Of a DNA stretch of 64,000 nucleotides, positions 59,691-64,000 are shown piece after piece. The notes under the pieces were generated by a model that was not told where the DNA came from, did not search any database, and saw only the letters and a program-made list of their open reading frames with translations. The first letter of the stretch is position 1. Every line of letters starts with the position of its first letter. The DNA is from Chrysomallon squamiferum. Its lineage: Eukaryota > Mollusca > Gastropoda > Neomphalida > Peltospiridae. The stretch lies in assembly GCA_012295275.1 (NCBI GenBank), contig CM022671.1, positions 7,850,227-7,914,226 on the forward strand, read 5' to 3'. The position numbers and the translations under genes were made by a program.

Positions 59691-60035
59691 CAGTGGTAGC
59701 AAAACTATGACACGCGTGTCAGCAGTGACATGCGAGGACATTTTAAGTGACCCGCGCGACACTGAGTACCTTGATTTAATATATTCTCGAATATTTTTGG
59801 TCTCGTAATTTAAAAGTTAATAAAAGAGAATTAAAAGTAGTGGGTGAGTGCTGAACTCCTTGCTGTATTATATTTATTGTACAACATAGCATATATAGTC
59901 ATATGCTTGTGTGTTAAAATCATAATGTAATATAGCATTTAACAATATAAATTTAGAAGTGACACACGATGATGTAAAAAGGACTAAGATATAAAAGTAT
60001 TGGCACACCTAGCATCAAAGTTTTTGCCACCACTG
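59691..60035. mobile_element. non-autonomous hAT-type DNA transposon (MITE), 345 bp
   Basis: The ends are inverted: the left begins CAGTGGTAGCAAAACTATGA and the right, read in reverse complement, begins CAGTGGTGGCAAAAACTTTG. An identical 8-base target-site duplication ATTTATAT flanks it (59683-59690 and 60036-60043). CAGTG-type ends and an 8 bp duplication are hallmarks of the hAT superfamily. It has no transposase ORF. The subterminal part holds CpG-rich palindromic motifs (GACACGCGTGTC, GACCCGCGCGAC) of the kind hAT transposases bind. The perfect duplication and clear ends suggest fairly recent insertion. Confidence 0.9.
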
Positions 60036-60277
60036 ATTTATATAGTATTTTTCATGGTCAAGTTTTTTGTTGGTTTTTTTATATAATTTTTTGTTGTTAT
60101 TATTTCCCCCTTCCCCACTACATGCTTCCATGCATCTGCTGTATGATCTTTTTTAAACAGTGTTTCATTCTAGGAAAGTAGTTTATTACTTTACTTGCAT
60201 TGAAAAATAATACTGTTTCATAATCAGAATTGGAATTCCAATATTAGTTTATTTTAATCCCAATAACCACTAGGTAT

Positions 60278-60620
60278 TTTGATGATTCACCAGTTTCAGT
60301 CTGAGGAATACATTTACTGAACTGATTTTGATGTTATTGTTTGATTGATTGATTTATTTATTTGTCTATTTAATCGGTCATTAGAAATCCAGTTATCTAA
60401 CTGATTTGTTCCATCAGTTTTGTCTGGACTGTTTCACTAAGAATGATTCACTGGTAATATAACCACTGTTTCACAGTTTTATTTATAGCTCTAGTTAATC
60501 ATCTAATGTGTGTCATCAGTTTTTCATTGCTTTCTGAATGATTCATTGGCAACATGGTCATTGTTTGAAAGTCAAAAAAGTTTCATTTTTCTGAACTAAT
60601 TTGTTTTGTCTCTGTTTGAT
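60278..60620. repeat. ~100 bp degenerate tandem repeat
   Basis: Related segments recur: GAATGATTCACTGGTAATAT at about 60442, GAATGATTCATTGGCAACAT at about 60536 and a weaker GATGATTCACCAGTTTCAG at about 60280. Each is followed by CTGA-CTAATTTGTT- and CATCAGTTTT-like stretches. Confidence 0.6.
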
Positions 60621-60793
60621 TAGAGATATGAACATTACATCCTGTTGTAGTAACCAGTAGAATGCTATGTAATACTTTTACAATGTAACATATTTCAGGC
60701 TGGAACATTCTGTGAGAATTTATAACTTAGTTTATTTTCATACTGAAAATAATATTAACAGAAATTAAATTTACTTAAGTGTTATTTAACATT

Positions 60794-60795
<2 letters not shown>

Positions 60796-60841
<46 letters not shown>
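60796..60841. repeat. (CA)n microsatellite
   Basis: About 22 CA units. Confidence 0.96.
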
Positions 60842-60842
<1 letters not shown>

Positions 60843-61232
60843 TCAGAAAAATAACAAAATAATTCCAGCAATGTTCAGATTTGCTTTCATTTTTATTTTC
60901 AATGATACTTTCATCAGTCCAATTTAAAATGAATTCCTTTGAGAATCTTTGATCAGGTTGCTCTTTCCATTCAGTGCAATTTGCCTTTTTCTCTCCCACC
61001 AGTAACTGATGAATTCAGGTATTTATTGCACACCTCCCTGTGAAATCGTCTATCACATGTGGGTTTCTCTTTATCTGTTTGAGTCTAGAGTCTGCTGTAG
61101 ATTTATCGTGTCCACTCCAGTCTACAGCAGCCTGTGTAGATCAAACATGCCACAACCCAGTTTCCATACTGAACACAAAAACAAACTTACCTGTGGAAAG
61201 TGCAAGACAGGATTAATCTGCATTCTTTCGAA

Positions 61233-61920
61233 CTGCAAATTATATATTTTAATCACTAAAAGAACAAAAAAAAATTGTTTATAGTGTTTTGCATTTAAAT
61301 AGTTTTAAAAAGACACCATTTTTAGTTTCTTGCTAATTATGTGCAAATTACATGTTAACTAAATAGTAGTGTACAAATAAAATAAGCTATTTGGAATAAA
61401 ATAATGCCATATTCAGTCCCTTGATAATGTACAAAATACATATTTTAATCATTGAAACAAAATTTAAAAACAAACAAGTGATTAATGGTATGTGCTAGTA
61501 AATAGGGGATTTGTAATAAAAAGAATCTGTATTCAGTTCAGTACCTATATGCAAATTATATATTTTAGTCACTGAAAATAAAAAAAATATTTATGTATAT
61601 GTAAATAGGGTATCTCCAACAAAAAGAAAAATTTTACACTGTATTAACTTTCTTTTCTTTGTTTTGATAAAGATACATAAAGATATTTTAATCAAAGAAA
61701 TAACATTTTGAAAAAGAGAAAAACATTTATATTAAAGTGCCTATAAATAGGCATTGACAATAAAAAGACAATGTTACCATATCCATGTTTTTTTTTTTTT
61801 AAATTATAAAAAATAAGATACAACTTTATCTTAAAAGAAAATCTGAAAAAGTGAAAAACGTTTATCGTTAATTTATAAGTAATTAAATAAAACATTTAAA
61901 GATAACATTAAAACTATACT
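61233..61920. repeat. ~120 bp degenerate tandem repeat, five or six copies
   Basis: Segments like ATGCAAATTATATATTTTAA plus TCACTGAAA recur at about 61233, 61341, 61431, 61551, 61671 and 61817. Several are followed by GTAAATAGGG-AT and AATAAAAAGA. Spacing is about 90-146 bases and copies are well diverged. Confidence 0.72.
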
Positions 61921-63908
61921 CAGTTTTCTTTATAGAAATAGAAAGGTTTTAAATAGTTAACAAAATATACAACCTCTTAATTATATACAATTCTGGTGTT
62001 TCTAATTTTCAGGTCTTACTAGAAATTTATTGATCACAGTGTGTAAATAAATAATATATTTCTAGCATCAAAAGCAGCTTAAAATAATGTCAGTAAAAAA
62101 ATCTGTACTTCCTTGATAAAAATATACAAATAAATAGTTTATTTTTTTTTATCCTGCAGTTAAAATAGTTGTAAATAGTGGTAAGGCATGATGACTAGAT
62201 AAATTCCTGTATTTTTTCACATTGATCAGAAATACAGCTTTTTGGAGATGGAACTATATTTACTTCGAGTAATTAAATTGTTAATCATGCATTCACTCAC
62301 ACGCATACACCCATGCACACACACAAAGAATATAAATACATAGTTATTTTTATTTCTGTAAAAAACATACATATATATAAGATCACTACATTTATTACCT
62401 ACTAAAGTAGCAAAAAAAAAGAGAGAAGATTCTCTTGTTTGACTTCTTCAAAGCAGTTAGCTACAGCAGTGTTATTTTATATATAGCTGTACTTGCAAGC
62501 AAACAACAAACATAAACAAATACCTTTGCCATTGCTACTGTTTATATTTACCACATAAAAAAATAATAACATGTACACCAGCAACTTCTCCTTCCCCTGT
62601 GTTCTAAATATACACAGCTTTGGTAGAAGTAATTATATATCCAAGTGGTTTATCAAAGCCCTTTATCACAGCATGGCTCTAACTACACAGACTGAGTTGC
62701 AGGATTCCACAGTCTTTGGTGCCAGTGCAGACAACAAGCTCCATGTGGACTGATTCATGAAATCAGAGCCCACTACATGAAACAGCTCTGCAGATAACAT
62801 CCATCTCGCTCTCTCACTGTGGAAAAGATAGTACTAGTGATGCTTACTAGACAATATGTTACAATCAAGAATTCTTTGAATTTTACTACCAGTGCTTACA
62901 GACCAATGTGAGTATGTTATTTTGATGTATGTGTAGGTTATACTGTGTAGATATGTATAGGATGTTTGAGGGGTTTTTTTTTTTGGTTTTTTTAAGTTTA
63001 AAAAATAAAAATGGGGGTTGTGATGATGGGAAAGAAGCAGGAGATGTGATGAAGAGGGGAAGAAGAATATTGTTTGTTTATTGGGTGTAACCTAGTGCTA
63101 AAGTTAGGAACATTATCTAGGTTGGCATGATAGGATGGTGCTTGCAAAGTTGGGTGTTTTTTTTTTCTTTCTGTTGTGCTGTCTTGTTTTTTTTTTAATT
63201 GGTTGTTTGTGAAAGACTTGGTGAAAGTCATCATGCTTCTTTATTTGGGGATCAGATGTGTGTTGGTTGACTGATGAGTTTTGCTGAAGGATTTTCTTAC
63301 ATAACTAATCTTTACAACTCTCATTTTCTGTTTCTTCCATTTTGCCATCAGTTTTATGGTTCACCAGCAAACTCCGTACAAATATCAAGAAAAATTTTCA
63401 CATTCTTTGATCTCTGTTAACTTGAAATTGTTTTTTTTATTTTTTATTTTATTTTATTTTTTGTTTCATTTTTTATTTTTACTGCTTTGTACATTATGGT
63501 GAAGTAATTATTTACAGTGTTTTGAAACTTAAATCCTAAGTTTAGGTTCTTATATTTTTGACACAGAAGTTAAGAATTAAATCTGTAAGTTTATATTTTG
63601 TATATAAGATTTTAAAGAGTTCTCTTGACTATGTTTAATTGTCTCTGTCAGTTGTATTTGTCTGATAACAAAAATGTTATTACTGCCTGCTGATACAGCC
63701 CATAGAAAACCCCACAGTTTTTAATCACTAAATTTTATCTCAGTTTGATAAAGCCATACACTATACTTGAATATTATCTATGTTTTAGTTTATCTTTGTT
63801 ATGCTAATTTTGTTTATTGACAAATCTGCCTAATGATAATAAATTTGTAAATTAGATAAAGTAGTAATCCATGATAGTGTGTCTTTATCATCATTATTAT
63901 CACAAAGT

Positions 63909-63936
63909 TTTTTTTTTTTTTTTTTTTTTTTTTTTC
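63909..63936. repeat. 28-base poly(T) run
   Basis: A T homopolymer near the right end of the window. Confidence 0.95.
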
Positions 63937-64000
63937 TGTTATGGACAAGCAGGCCAAGTTGGATATGAGTAAAATTTTGAAAAATAGTTTTTTTCACAAA

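Larger units (their letters stand above)
39255..64000 (+). other. MAGI intron 5, incomplete (at least 24.7 kb)
   Basis: The donor GTAAGT at 39255 opens an intron whose acceptor was not found before the window ends. I searched by eye for the WW2 signature (LP-x-GWE, YYIDH, TQYENP) and found none. The interval carries tandem repeats, one hAT-type element, several G+C-richer islands and one candidate alternative exon. Apart from those, it is A+T-rich sequence. Confidence 0.75.

Overview
The window is animal nuclear DNA. It is very A+T rich and full of di-, tri- and tetranucleotide microsatellites. Genes are split by GT-AG introns that range from a few hundred bases to more than 20 kb. Four protein-coding genes can be supported by splice-consistent exon models. 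The mix of gene types (a synaptophysin-family protein and a MAGI scaffold with a neuronal/junctional role), the long introns and the CA/ATT/TTTA microsatellites suggest a lophotrochozoan such as a mollusc. That assignment is inference: no rRNA, tRNA or mitochondrial marker is present to prove it. No bacterial genes, CRISPR arrays or viral genes were seen.

Layout. (1) 1-18056, minus strand: the first two coding exons (15924-15989 and 18039-18056) of a synaptophysin-family four-helix synaptic-vesicle protein. Its remaining exons were not found and probably lie in or beyond the left 15.9 kb, which otherwise holds only A+T-rich sequence and simple repeats. (2) 18057-19838: a roughly 1.8 kb head-to-head intergenic region, probably a divergent promoter, with a candidate noncoding 5' exon bearing two tiny upstream ORFs. 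(3) 19839-22278, plus strand: mitochondrial ribosomal protein uL2m (MRPL2), four coding exons, complete, 292 residues. Its second coding intron carries two decayed copies of the start of exon 3. (4) 22795-25332, plus strand: a three-exon gene for a 441-residue predicted secreted, probably GPI-anchored protein. It has a six-cysteine N-terminal module, six 16-residue repeats and a long acidic domain. I recognise no family. (5) 25333-27690: a 3' UTR-like stretch with a ~40 bp minisatellite, a 30 bp minisatellite, an ATT array, then a CpG-rich patch upstream of the next gene. (6) 27691 to beyond the right end, plus strand: the 5' part of a MAGI scaffold gene. Five exons encode PDZ0, the truncated guanylate-kinase module and the first WW domain. 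The next intron is at least 24.7 kb and is not finished at base 64000.

The long MAGI intron holds several degenerate tandem repeats with periods of ~70, ~100, ~120 and ~150 bp. It also holds a 345 bp non-autonomous hAT-type transposon with a perfect 8 bp target-site duplication, several G+C-richer islands that may be regulatory, and one open segment (54619-54814) ending in a GC-type splice donor. That segment's phase matches MAGI and may be an alternative first exon.

The neighbours do not form an operon. uL2m acts in mitochondrial translation, the synaptophysin-like protein in synaptic vesicles and MAGI at junctions and synapses. Nothing amounting to a clear new molecular system is visible. 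The most unusual items are the unrecognised acidic repeat protein, the decayed exon copies inside MRPL2 and the possible MAGI alternative start.
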